From the NCBI RefSeq assembly GCF_001938985.1, contig NZ_MKIN01000017.1, forward strand, positions 1 through 64,000: DNA of 64,000 nt, read 5' to 3'. Of this stretch, positions 17,152 to 25,777 are shown in pieces (within the stretch, counting starts at the first letter, position 1; every line of letters begins with the position of its first letter). Under the pieces are notes generated by a model, which worked only from the letters and a program-made list of their open reading frames with translations, was not told where the DNA came from and searched no databases. Made by a program: the position numbers and the translations under genes. The stretch is from Gillisella taibaishanensis. Its GTDB lineage: Bacteria; Pseudomonadota; Alphaproteobacteria; Rhizobiales; Rhizobiaceae.

Positions 17152-18150
17152 CTATCTCTCTACCAATTCAACGCGCCGGTTCCTGGACCGGCCAGTATCT
17201 GTTGCATTGCTGGCAACGGGTACGTATGGGCCCACACCCTTCGGCTGAAGCTGGCTAGGCGTCACTCCAAATCTTCCCGTTAAAGCTTTTACGACAGCAA
17301 GAGCACGTGCTTGTGAAAGTTCGATATTGCGATCGAGTTCACCGACATTGTCGGTATGACCAACGACATAGACGCTTCGCGCGGTGTCCTGCTTCAGAAA
17401 TTTGGCCATCTCTGCAAGCGTTTCGTCTGACGTCGCCGTCAAAACGGCACTGTCGGACTTGAACTGGATGCCATAGAGCGCGACGTGACCGGTATCTGCC
17501 AGACTGTCGCCGATAGCCTTGGCATTGACGGTGACTTGTCCGGTTTGCATAGGACGTCCTTCGACGATTTGCAGCAGCACCCCTGGCTGCCGTCCATCGT
17601 CCTGGCTGACAAGCAATGAAACATGGACGGCCCCTTCGGGCCGGTCCAATCGCGCTGTCATCGCCCGCACGTTGCCGTTGGTTGCGCTCAACAGATCGAT
17701 TCTCAGACTGGAATTTTCTCCGCTCATGGCCTGATTGACCGGGTCAGCAACTGCCGTGGCAAAGTTATACCCGCCGCAGGCCTCGCCTTCACAGCGATAT
17801 GCCGTCTTGAACCCGGCTGCCATCAATGACTGCTCGTAATTGCGGTATACTTCCAGCGCCGTCTTTCCTTCCGGAATGGCATAGACGATTTTTGTCAGGC
17901 GGCCTTCCACGACCGTGCTCTTGGCGAACCGGCTCTTTTGATCGGCGTCGTAAGGTCCTAATGGCAAGGTGAGTGCCGCATAATCCTGTTTTTGATAGCC
18001 GATGATGGTTGCACCGCCAAATCTCGAGACAATGGGACTGTCTTTGCTGCCTTTGACGTCGTGCAACGGGGTTTCGGCAGCAGCGAATGTCGGCGCGAGC
18101 AGTGCGGCAGCCAGAGCCAGAGACGAAAGGCTTTTTCGAGATTTAACCAC
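17152..18150 (-). CDS. Periplasmic OmpA-domain protein with DUF4892-like N-terminus
   Basis: 332 aa. Signal peptide MVKSRKSLSSLALAAALLAP ending near AAA-E (residue 25). The middle (about 30-210) looks like the DUF4892 type: IIGYQKQDYAALTLPLGPYD and VYRNYEQSLMAAGFKTAYRC. The C-terminal 115 residues are an OmpA/Pal peptidoglycan-binding domain: IQFKSDSAVL, VYVVGHTDNVGELDRNIELS, and NRRVELVER at the end. It would anchor to murein. It faces the response regulator tail to tail and is on the same strand as the hybrid kinase, 262 nt downstream of it. Confidence 0.87.
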   Translation of the reverse strand: MVKSRKSLSSLALAAALLAPTFAAAETPLHDVKGSKDSPIVSRFGGATIIGYQKQDYAALTLPLGPYDADQKSRFAKSTVVEGRLTKIVYAIPEGKTALEVYRNYEQSLMAAGFKTAYRCEGEACGGYNFATAVADPVNQAMSGENSSLRIDLLSATNGNVRAMTARLDRPEGAVHVSLLVSQDDGRQPGVLLQIVEGRPMQTGQVTVNAKAIGDSLADTGHVALYGIQFKSDSAVLTATSDETLAEMAKFLKQDTARSVYVVGHTDNVGELDRNIELSQARALAVVKALTGRFGVTPSQLQPKGVGPYVPVASNATDTGRSRNRRVELVER

Positions 18151-18412
18151 TTTAAGATCCCTTCTTGAGCGACCAGCGACCGATACGTGAGACGAATGAC
18201 TTTAGCGCGCTATGAATGCCACCTTGTTCCCCAGCACGTCGGGAACATCCGTTGATGAGCACGCCGCCGATACAACACTGCTCCTCCTCAATGGCAATTA
18301 GCGTTCTTGTACTATTGCCACGAGATTGCCTTTGATCGATCGGTCGCGACCGCGGAAATGGTCAGCAGGATCCGCCTCGGCTTTTCCCATCCTTCAAGCA
18401 GCTAGCCCGGGC

Positions 18413-20065
18413 TCAGTCTGTCAGCTGTGGCGAACGGAGCGATCGTGCATTGACCGCCTGAGCCAGAAGGAGCGAACGGAGTTCTGCCGGCCGCACCGGC
18501 TTGGCAAGTATGGGGACGTCAGGGGTTGCCAGCTCTTCACGGACTCTGTCTCGATCATGCCCGGTCATCACGACGGTGGGCACCGTTCGTCCGGCAAGCC
18601 GTTGCACCTGTTCAATACATTCTTTGCCCGTGATGCCGTTGCCGAGGTCGAAGTCGGTAATGAGGAGATCCAGGGTGCCGACCTTGTCCGGAGGTGTAAG
18701 GGCTGTCTGGACATCGCAACCCCATTTGCGAAGCAAGATTGCTGTTGCCGTGAGGACAGCCTCGTCGTCTTCCACCAGAAGCACGCGCAAGCCATCTGCA
18801 AGACCGGGTTCAGCCAGCGGCACAGGGCGAGGTGCCGGGACGGCCTCTGTGTGGATCGGCAGGTTGCCCAAGGTGATGCAGGTGCCTCGACCTGGCGTAG
18901 AGCGTAGACTGACCTCAATGTCGAGCATGGTGCCAAGCCGCCGGACGATGGCCAAGCCCAGACCAACACCCTCCACATCCTTGTCGCCGCGTCCACGCAC
19001 CTGGTGGAACTCGTCAAAGACCTTGGTTTGGTGCTCTACCGGGATCCCCGGGCCACGGTCGTACACCTGGACCGCAAGCGTGCCGCCACGCCGGCGGCAC
19101 GCGATCAGGATTTCAGCGCCTGGCGCATATTTGACAGCGTTATTGACGATGTTCTGGAGCATGGTGGAAAACAGTGTGTGATCTGTCTTCACGACGGCAT
19201 CGCAGGCGATGACGCGTAGCGATGAGCCAACGCGCTGGGCGGCTTCGGCGTTTTGATGAACGACGTCGTCGACGATGTCTCTGATCGCCACCGGCTCGAT
19301 ATTCGGTTGGACATTGCCGCTGTCGAGGGTGGATATGTCCAGCAATGACTTGAACAGTCGCGAAACGCTCTGCAGCGAGCGGTCAATATTATCCACCAGC
19401 TTCAGCTCCTCGACCCGCAGTTTTGCATCGCGCAGGCATGCGGTGAAGAGGCTGATGGCATGTACGGGTTGGCGTAGATCGTGGCTGGCCTGGGCCAAGA
19501 ACCGGGATTTCGACAGGCTCGCTTCCTGCTCACGTGTGTAGGCTTCCTCCAGACGTTTATGCATCACGTAGATCTGGGAAGGCATCATGATCATTCCGCT
19601 TGCAAGCGTCAGGACCATGAACGGATTGTCGCGCCAGTAGCTGTTGAAGTATGTCACCGTCGCGATGGAAGCCAGCGCAGTTGAGGTGGAAATTTTCATT
19701 GATGTCGGCCCGTAGGTCAGTCCGTTGGCCACCACCAGCCGCTGCATTACCATGTAGAGCGGCAGAAAAAGAGCGCCACCCACTGCCATCATGTAGGTCA
19801 TACCGCTGATATCAAGAACCATCATCATGTAGTGGCGAGGACGGCTGTCTCCAGGCCTGCGGCGGATCCACAGCAGCAAGCTGCAGGACATCAGCAAGTG
19901 AATAGTGACCATGCAAGCAATGTAGATACCACCAGGGAGCGGGTGGCCGATGACCGTGCTGGTGACGATGTAGACGCAGCAAATGCCAATAACTGTGGCT
20001 CTGGTCGCGGCATGGTGTTGCTCGTTCTTATAGCCGGTAAGCTTGTTGGCCTGTTCGCTCAACAT
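18413..20065 (-). CDS. Hybrid sensor histidine kinase/receiver
   Basis: 550 aa. About six hydrophobic segments occupy residues 23-165. The H-box is ASHDLRQPVHAIS (phospho-acceptor H195). The ATPase domain has the N box NIVNNAVKYAP, G1 YDRGPGIP and G2 GVGLGLAIVRRLG. After a Pro-rich linker (about 410-425) comes a C-terminal receiver with LLVEDDEAV, LLITDFDLGNG and ILAKPVRP. The kinase type resembles the Q-P containing HPK group. Its neighbours (OmpA protein, LuxR response regulator, autotransporter) suggest it senses an envelope or surface cue through its membrane domain. It may be preceded by a small coupled gene. Confidence 0.9.
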   Translation of the reverse strand: MLSEQANKLTGYKNEQHHAATRATVIGICCVYIVTSTVIGHPLPGGIYIACMVTIHLLMSCSLLLWIRRRPGDSRPRHYMMMVLDISGMTYMMAVGGALFLPLYMVMQRLVVANGLTYGPTSMKISTSTALASIATVTYFNSYWRDNPFMVLTLASGMIMMPSQIYVMHKRLEEAYTREQEASLSKSRFLAQASHDLRQPVHAISLFTACLRDAKLRVEELKLVDNIDRSLQSVSRLFKSLLDISTLDSGNVQPNIEPVAIRDIVDDVVHQNAEAAQRVGSSLRVIACDAVVKTDHTLFSTMLQNIVNNAVKYAPGAEILIACRRRGGTLAVQVYDRGPGIPVEHQTKVFDEFHQVRGRGDKDVEGVGLGLAIVRRLGTMLDIEVSLRSTPGRGTCITLGNLPIHTEAVPAPRPVPLAEPGLADGLRVLLVEDDEAVLTATAILLRKWGCDVQTALTPPDKVGTLDLLITDFDLGNGITGKECIEQVQRLAGRTVPTVVMTGHDRDRVREELATPDVPILAKPVRPAELRSLLLAQAVNARSLRSPQLTD

Positions 20066-20068
20066 GGA

Positions 20069-20326
20069 TCAGGCTCCCACGGTCATAGGCAGTTGCTTCA
20101 TGCCTTTTCCGACGGACGCTGCTCGTGGAAAAGCTTCAATTTCAAGCAAGACCGCGTAGATGTGGATACTCACGCTACGCTGGAAGAGAGAAAAGAACTT
20201 GCCGATTTTCCTGTTGCTCTCGCAGGCAGCGGTGTGGCGGTGCACCTCGAATTGCCGATCCGTCAGACGGATGGTCCCTTCCAGCTGGCATTGGTTTTTA
20301 GCGGCAAAAATATACTTTTTCGGCAA
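20069..20326 (-). CDS. Possible small gene upstream of and coupled to the histidine kinase (85 aa)
   Basis: A TTG-started frame (MPKKYIFAAKNQCQLEGTIR) with AAGGAAA 8 nt before the TTG, ending 3 nt before the kinase ATG. In the middle third its third codon positions are strongly G+C-rich, like genuine genes here. I recognise no family. The TTG start and lack of visible motifs leave real doubt; the alternative is leader RNA of the kinase transcript. Confidence 0.35.
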   Translation of the reverse strand: MPKKYIFAAKNQCQLEGTIRLTDRQFEVHRHTAACESNRKIGKFFSLFQRSVSIHIYAVLLEIEAFPRAASVGKGMKQLPMTVGA

Positions 20327-20814
20327 TGGTTTGTTTCCTTTCTAGCTCTCAGTCCGGCAAAGTTAGAAAAAGGAGGCTGGCGAAAGTTGCCGGATAGCGC
20401 GGCCACAATGTGGCAAGACCGGTCCAGTTTTATTCGTTATGCGCCATCTTCGGCAGCAAAGTCAGAGGATCCCCGCGCCGATTTGATAGGCGACAACGTT
20501 GTGCAATGGGAACTAGTACATGTGTGCTATTTCGCCAATTTGGCGCAGGTACCCAACTCCGAGCATGTGCAACTGTTCCTCAGCAGCGCAGAGCGGTCCT
20601 TAGGGGCGTGTAACGAGCAACGCCATGCAGCTCGTGCTCTGGCGCATTAATGGGTGCAATCACCGGCGTGAACACGGCCTTCCAGCGGAGAAGGCCGTGT
20701 TCGATCAGCACGGACAGTTAGAGATGAGGACGAAGTCCCCGATCGGGACTGACCGGTGAACATACGGTTTACTGGCGTTTGTTTCGAACATTGGCTAAGC
20801 CATCGACGAGTTTG
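20327..20814. other. Gap of 488 bp between kinase region and M24 peptidase
   Basis: It holds the divergent promoters and a strong hairpin (20671-20701). Rightward frames passing through it run antisense to the kinase gene or lack a ribosome binding site, so none is called. A non-coding RNA ending at the hairpin is possible. Confidence 0.4.
20671..20701. repeat. Perfect 11-bp hairpin in a gene-free stretch
   Basis: AACACGGCCTT (20671-20681), 9-nt loop, AAGGCCGTGTT (20691-20701). No T-tract follows on the plus strand. No annotated gene ends just before it, so it may end an unannotated transcript or act as a structured leader upstream of the M24 peptidase. Confidence 0.5.
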
Positions 20815-22068
20815 ATGCAGACAGTAGTGGTGAGCGACATGGACAGGACGCGGGCGGAGCGCTTGATGGAGGAGGCAGGGCTGGATGCCTTGGTTCTGTT
20901 TCAGCCGGAAGCTTTTCAATACGCAATTGGCGCTCCAGCTGGCGTGGCCACGATGTGGGGTAGGGCGGGAGCTGCCATCGCGCTTGTGCCAGGAGACGCT
21001 CTTTCGTCCCTAGGCGCCGTCATCAGCGATCATGCTGCAGGGATGTTAAGACAGAATGCGGCCGAAATCGATCTTCGCATTCACCGGATATGGATAGACG
21101 CGGTTGATTTGTCGGGAGTGACAGCTATTGCCGATATTGATGGCGCTTATAGACGCGCTGGCTCAATTGGACCGCGACCTGAAACCTTTGATCGAGCGAC
21201 GTGCTTCAACCTTTTGTTCGACCTGTTGAGAGACAAACGACTTGATAGCGGGAGGATCGGGATCGACCTCGAATTCATGCCAGCAGCCGATTTCGAGGCC
21301 TTGAAGCTGGCTGTCCCGAACGTTCGGTGGGTCGATGGATCGCTTGTGCTGAGGCGTTTGCGCGCAGTCAAGCTTCCGGTTGAAATCCAAAGGTTGAGGC
21401 GTGCTGCTAAAGCGGCTGAGGGCGGACTGCTGCGCATGATGGACGCTGTCCGCCCAGGCGCCGCCGTGACCGATCTCTCGGCTGCCTGGAAGGCCGGAGC
21501 AAGCGATGCCGCGAAGGCAGGTGGATTTGCACTGAGTAGCCATTGGGATTTCATTTCCGTCGGGCCGGAGCTTTCGGATATGGCAGCCAAAGTCATGCCA
21601 GGCGCCCTTATCAAGGCCGATGTGGGAACGCTTGTCGAAGGCTATTCCTCCGATGGTGCCCGAACATTTTCCTATGGTTCGGCCTCACGATTGGCGCAGG
21701 AAATCTTCAAGGCCTTGGAAACAGCCTTTCATGCAGGCCTTGAGCAGATCAAGCCGGGCAACAGCTTTGGCGCTGTCCATGACGCCATGCTTGGGTCCAT
21801 GAGACGCGATGGTTTCGGCGAGTACTACCGCGGCCATTTTGGCCACTCCGTCGGCGGGGGAGTCGGTATAGAGGAATGGCCATTCTTCTCGGCAGGCAAT
21901 CCTGAGGTCGTCGAGGCAGACATGGTTGTGGCGCTCGAAGCCCCATTCTATGGCCAAAACTTTGGAGCATTGATGATCGAGGACCAATTTCTGGTCACGC
22001 CGGCTGGAGCAGAATGCATGAATAGTCTGCCGAGAGGGTTGCTGGATCTTTCAGAGAGCGGAGCCTGA
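20815..22068 (+). CDS. M24-family metallopeptidase (Xaa-Pro dipeptidase type)
   Basis: 417 aa from the ATG at 20815; a TTG at 20779 and an ATG at 20839 are also in frame and the choice is uncertain. The N-terminal creatinase-like domain (about 1-180) precedes a pita-bread catalytic domain. All five metal ligands of M24 are visible: Asp in IKADVGT, Asp in SSDGARTF, His in RGHFGHSVGGGVG, Glu in VALEAPF and Glu in MIEDQF. It should hydrolyse Xaa-Pro or a related amide in the cytoplasm with two metal ions. No operon partner is obvious. Confidence 0.87.
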   Translation: MQTVVVSDMDRTRAERLMEEAGLDALVLFQPEAFQYAIGAPAGVATMWGRAGAAIALVPGDALSSLGAVISDHAAGMLRQNAAEIDLRIHRIWIDAVDLSGVTAIADIDGAYRRAGSIGPRPETFDRATCFNLLFDLLRDKRLDSGRIGIDLEFMPAADFEALKLAVPNVRWVDGSLVLRRLRAVKLPVEIQRLRRAAKAAEGGLLRMMDAVRPGAAVTDLSAAWKAGASDAAKAGGFALSSHWDFISVGPELSDMAAKVMPGALIKADVGTLVEGYSSDGARTFSYGSASRLAQEIFKALETAFHAGLEQIKPGNSFGAVHDAMLGSMRRDGFGEYYRGHFGHSVGGGVGIEEWPFFSAGNPEVVEADMVVALEAPFYGQNFGALMIEDQFLVTPAGAECMNSLPRGLLDLSESGA

Positions 22069-22147
22069 TCAGGCTATCGAGCCAGCCAGGGTATTGAACC
22101 TTCTTATCCGGGTGCTTAGGGTCCAGACTCAATCAGCGTGATTGGCT

Positions 22148-22450
22148 TTAGATGTAGTCGGCACCCTGACCATCATGGAGATACCCGAACACGCGGAATC
22201 CGCCGGGAGTTTCCTCGCCGGGTACATGGATCGCCTCAAGGGCGGATCTGACAATTTCCCGTTCGACGGGTGTTTCGACCTGAATGTCGACATGTACAAT
22301 GTCTTCGTATCCTCCTTCACGGAAGTGGTAAAACCATTCCCGGTCAGGCTGCGAACGGTAGCCGGTGGTTGAGAGCGTGCTCCATGTTGGCGGCGGCGCG
22401 AGAGCATACATCCGCAACCGCAGTTCATCCCATTTTGTGTTGTTCATCAC
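22148..22450 (-). CDS. Small hypothetical protein (100 aa)
   Basis: Soluble and acidic, starting MMNNTKWDELRLRMYALAPP. It has an aromatic-rich patch (REWFYHFREGGYEDIVHVDI) and a Gly-Asp C-terminus. I do not recognise the family. Use of G/C in third positions is consistent with coding in this frame. It converges with the M24 peptidase. Confidence 0.6.
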   Translation of the reverse strand: MMNNTKWDELRLRMYALAPPPTWSTLSTTGYRSQPDREWFYHFREGGYEDIVHVDIQVETPVEREIVRSALEAIHVPGEETPGGFRVFGYLHDGQGADYI

Positions 22451-22608
22451 AGGGTTGAGAATGTCTCGTGACTCAAAGCCAGAATGAGATGACAGTGGCC
22501 AACTCCACTGCCGGGAGAAAATTGGCCGCCAATTTATTATAGCGGGTTGCTATCCGCCGGAAATTATCTTGATTTCAGAAATTAAAATCTATTCTCGCCA
22601 TCAGCGTG

Positions 22609-22639
22609 TGAGGGCGTGCGCTGTGTAGCCACGCCCTCA
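22609..22639. repeat. Perfect 10-bp hairpin downstream of the small basic protein gene
   Basis: TGAGGGCGTG (22609-22618), 11-nt loop, CACGCCCTCA (22630-22639), 22 nt past the stop of the minus-strand small gene. No T-tract on the minus strand, so a terminator call is weak. Confidence 0.5.
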
Positions 22640-22661
22640 TCGAAGCCCAAAAAACCTGCGC

Positions 22662-22793
22662 TTACTTCTTTTTTGTCGTGGATTCGCTGTTCTTTACCTG
22701 CGAGCCGAGCGCAACGGGTGCTGACTTTTCCGCAGTCTTGTCCTTTTTCGGCTTTCTGACTTCTTTGTTGCCGCGTACCTGACCCTTGGCCAT
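22662..22793 (-). CDS. Small Lys-rich protein (43 aa), conserved in rhizobia
   Basis: Start MAKGQVRGNKEVRKPKKDKT, with GAGGAAA about 7 nt upstream; the longer frame to 22901 lacks support. It is highly basic and low-complexity, ending STTKKK, with no membrane segment. I recall near-identical short proteins beginning MAKGQVRGNKE in other rhizobia, with no assigned function. A nucleic-acid-binding role would fit the composition but is speculation. Confidence 0.75.
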   Translation of the reverse strand: MAKGQVRGNKEVRKPKKDKTAEKSAPVALGSQVKNSESTTKKK

Positions 22794-23013
22794 CGTGATT
22801 TCCTCGCTGTTATAGGAGTATTGGAGCGGCGGTTGGGTCCTTGGCGAACCGGACCGGCTCTCGGTCTTGGCATTGTCGTCTTGGAGAAAACGAGATTCCA
22901 TTTCCCTGTCAAGTTAGCCGCCGAAGGGCTTTAAAAAGCAAGCAAAATCTTGGGTTTGGTGTGTTGTTCGTTGTTCGTTTTCTCGCGGACGGACGCTGGG
23001 TTGAAGCAAACGC

Positions 23014-25119
23014 CTAACCGGCCCGCAAGAAACGCACCGCTTCGTCGCGGCGGTGCAGATAGAGCAGGGTGCGCACGCCTTCGCCGCGCTCCGAGCTTAG
23101 GTCCGGATCGCGGTCCAACAAATAGGCGGCGTCTTTGCGGGCGATTTCCAGCAGGTCGCCGTGGTGTTCAAGGCTGGCGATGCGAAAGCCGGGTGTGCCG
23201 GATTGACGGGTGCCGAGCAATTCGCCTTCGCCGCGCAATTTCAGGTCTTCCTCGGCAATTAGGAAGCCGTCTTCGCTATCGCGCAGGATCGACAGCCGCG
23301 CCTTGCCGTTTTCGCTCAAGGGGCCCTTATAGAGCAGGATGCAGGAGGATGCTTCTGCCCCGCGACCGACCCGGCCGCGCAACTGGTGCAATTGGGCAAG
23401 GCCGAAGCGTTCCGCATGTTCGATGACCATGATCGTCGCGTCAGGCACGTCGACGCCGACTTCGACGACGGTTGTCGCAACGAGTAGGCGGGTATCTCCG
23501 CTCTTGAAGGCCAGCATGGCCGCATCTTTTTCCTCGCCTTTCATGCGGCCATGCACGAGGCCGATTGGCGCCTTCAGGCACATTTTCAGCACCTCGAAGC
23601 GCTCCTCCACTGACATCAGCTCCGATTCCTCGGTTTCCTCGACCAGTGGGCAAATCCAGTAAGCCTTTTTGCCGGCCGCAACGGCCGCCTGGAGCCGATC
23701 GACGATATCGCCGATCCGCTCAGTCGGCACGGTCACGGTCTGGATCGGCTTGCGGCCGGCCGGTTTTTCGGTGAGCTTGGAGACGTCCATGTCGCCGAAG
23801 GCGGCGAGAACGAGCGTGCGGGGAATGGGCGTGGCGGTCATGACCAGCATATGCGGCGAGATACCTTTGGCCGTCAGCCGCAGGCGTTGATGCACGCCGA
23901 ACCGGTGCTGCTCGTCGACGACAGCCAGCATCAGATTGTGGTAGCTGACAGTGTCCTGGAACAGCGCATGGGTGCCGATGACGATTTGCGCCGCGCCGCT
24001 GGCGATCCGCTCAAGGATGGCTTCGCGCTCGCGGCCCTTAGTGCGGCCAGTCAGGACGTCGACGGATATGCCAGCACTCGCAGCCATTTTCGACAGGGTC
24101 GCGTGGTGCTGGCGCGCGAGAATTTCAGTCGGGGCCATCAGCACGGCCTGACCACCGCTTTCGACCACCGCGGCCATGGCCAGCAGCGCCACCAGCGTCT
24201 TGCCGGCACCGACATCGCCTTGTACCAGCCGCAGCATCCGGCTGTCGCTTGCCATGTCCTTGAGCGCATCGGCAACGGCGGCCGTCTGGCTCGCGGTCGG
24301 GCTGAAGGGTAGGGCGGCGAGGATTTTTTGGCTCAGTTCCCCGGTCGCCTTGACCGGCGTGCCGGCGACCTTACGCAGCCGCTGTCGCACCAGAGCAAGC
24401 GAGATCTGGCCTGCCAGGAATTCGTCATAGGCGAGCCTGCGTCGCGCTGGCGCCTGCGGATCGACATCCTTTTCGTCCCGGGGCGCATGCAATTGCTGGA
24501 AGCTTTCGCGAACACTCGCGAAGCCCTGCTTGGTTACCAGCGCCGGATCGATCCATTCGGAAAAGTCCGGCAGGCGCTCGACAGCATGGTCGATGGCTTT
24601 CTTCAACACCTTTGGTGAGAGGCCGGCCGTCAGCGGATAAACGGGCTCCACCAGCGGCATGGTGGCAGCCTCGCTGGCCTTGACCATGAAATCCGGGTGG
24701 ACCATGGACGGCCGGCCGTTGAACCAATCGATTTTACCCGAAACGGTGATGATCTCATCGACAGGCAGCGCTTTTTCCAACCAGTTGCCCTTGGCGCGGA
24801 AGAAAGTCAGCGCCAATTCACCGGTCTCGTCATGCAGAAAGACCCGGTAAGGCGCGCTGCGGTTCTCGCGGGGCGGTGGGATATGGCGGTCGACCCGGCC
24901 TGTAACGGTGACGATGGCGCCTTGCGGCGCGCGGGCAATGCCCGGCTGATTGCGCCGGTCGATCAGCCGATGTGGGGCCAGAAACATGAGATCGACGACG
25001 CGCGCGTCCTCGGCATCCTCGCGGCCAAGCAGGCTCGCCAGCAATTGTGCCAGCTTTGGGCCGACACCCGGCAGGGTGGAAACGGAGGCGAACAGGGGGT
25101 CGAGCAGGGATGGGCGCAT
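23014..25119 (-). CDS. recG: ATP-dependent DNA helicase RecG
   Basis: 701 aa from the ATG at 25119 (MRPSLLDPLFASVSTLPGVG), the usual length for RecG; the frame extends upstream without conserved sequence. The N-terminal wedge/OB domain is followed by helicase motifs: Walker A QGDVGAGKTLVAL, motif II VVDEQHRFGVHQR, TATPIPRTL, and C-terminal TTVVEVGVDVPDAT and QLRGRVGRG. RecG reverses stalled replication forks and branch-migrates recombination intermediates. It is divergent from sdhE-mfd, a standard rhizobial arrangement. Confidence 0.97.
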   Translation of the reverse strand: MRPSLLDPLFASVSTLPGVGPKLAQLLASLLGREDAEDARVVDLMFLAPHRLIDRRNQPGIARAPQGAIVTVTGRVDRHIPPPRENRSAPYRVFLHDETGELALTFFRAKGNWLEKALPVDEIITVSGKIDWFNGRPSMVHPDFMVKASEAATMPLVEPVYPLTAGLSPKVLKKAIDHAVERLPDFSEWIDPALVTKQGFASVRESFQQLHAPRDEKDVDPQAPARRRLAYDEFLAGQISLALVRQRLRKVAGTPVKATGELSQKILAALPFSPTASQTAAVADALKDMASDSRMLRLVQGDVGAGKTLVALLAMAAVVESGGQAVLMAPTEILARQHHATLSKMAASAGISVDVLTGRTKGREREAILERIASGAAQIVIGTHALFQDTVSYHNLMLAVVDEQHRFGVHQRLRLTAKGISPHMLVMTATPIPRTLVLAAFGDMDVSKLTEKPAGRKPIQTVTVPTERIGDIVDRLQAAVAAGKKAYWICPLVEETEESELMSVEERFEVLKMCLKAPIGLVHGRMKGEEKDAAMLAFKSGDTRLLVATTVVEVGVDVPDATIMVIEHAERFGLAQLHQLRGRVGRGAEASSCILLYKGPLSENGKARLSILRDSEDGFLIAEEDLKLRGEGELLGTRQSGTPGFRIASLEHHGDLLEIARKDAAYLLDRDPDLSSERGEGVRTLLYLHRRDEAVRFLRAG

Positions 25120-25444
25120 GATGGCGTGAAAATGCCGTGTGGCGAAGCGCATTGCAAGGCTGACAAGGCATTTGTGAGCGGCTATACAGCAGCGGACTGA
25201 AAAGTGGGAACCGGTCGGCTTGGTTGGGTTCGGCTTCGCCGCCCCCACATCCGCCTGCCGGGACTTTCTCCCCGCTGGGAAGAAGAGGCGAGAGGTTAAA
25301 GCGCTCGGCCTTCTCTGCGCTGGAAGTAGGAAGCGGGGCTGATGGGCTGTGGAACCCCTTGTGGCGTCACGGATTGTGAATGCCGACGACGAGATATTTC
25401 GATGGGGGTGGCATGGTCACCGCATCAACAGGAAGGTGAATGAC
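25120..25444. other. Divergent recG/sdhE intergenic region (325 bp)
   Basis: It must contain the promoters of recG (minus) and sdhE-mfd (plus). I see no strong inverted repeat, LexA-like GAAC/GTTC pair or typical -35/-10 in it. Confidence 0.4.
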
Positions 25445-25777
25445 ATGACTGGTCTGGTTCGCAGCAGCGCCGATCTCGATCCCCGCCGTCGGCGCATTTT
25501 GTTTCGCTGCTGGCACCGGGGCATCAGGGAGATGGACCTGATGCTTGGCCAGTTTGCTGAAGCCGAGATTGCCACGCTTGGTGATTCCGACCTTGATGAT
25601 CTCGAGCTCATCATGGCCGAGGAAGACAATGACTTGATTTCCTGGATCAATGGGGCCGCTCCCGTGCCCGCGCATTTGCAGATCCCGCTGTTTGAGCGCA
25701 TTGCCGCCACCCGCCCTGATTTTTCTCCCGTTGATGCGGCCTCAATTGCTGGCCTGAGTGCTGTGACCGACAAATGA
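25445..25777 (+). CDS. sdhE: FAD assembly factor SdhE (succinate dehydrogenase assembly factor 2)
   Basis: 110 aa from the ATG at 25445, which has AGGAAGGTG upstream. The SdhE signature R-G-x-x-E appears as WHRGIREMDLMLGQF, preceded by DPRRRRILFRC. SdhE helps attach FAD covalently to SdhA. The last four bases (ATGA) overlap the start of mfd, so the two are translationally coupled; this pairing is common in Rhizobiales. Confidence 0.93.
   Translation: MTGLVRSSADLDPRRRRILFRCWHRGIREMDLMLGQFAEAEIATLGDSDLDDLELIMAEEDNDLISWINGAAPVPAHLQIPLFERIAATRPDFSPVDAASIAGLSAVTDK

Noticed and set aside
19832..20650. Rightward open frame of 272 codons opposite the histidine kinase
   Set aside because: Its first third is antisense to the kinase, there is no ribosome binding site, and no motif is visible.
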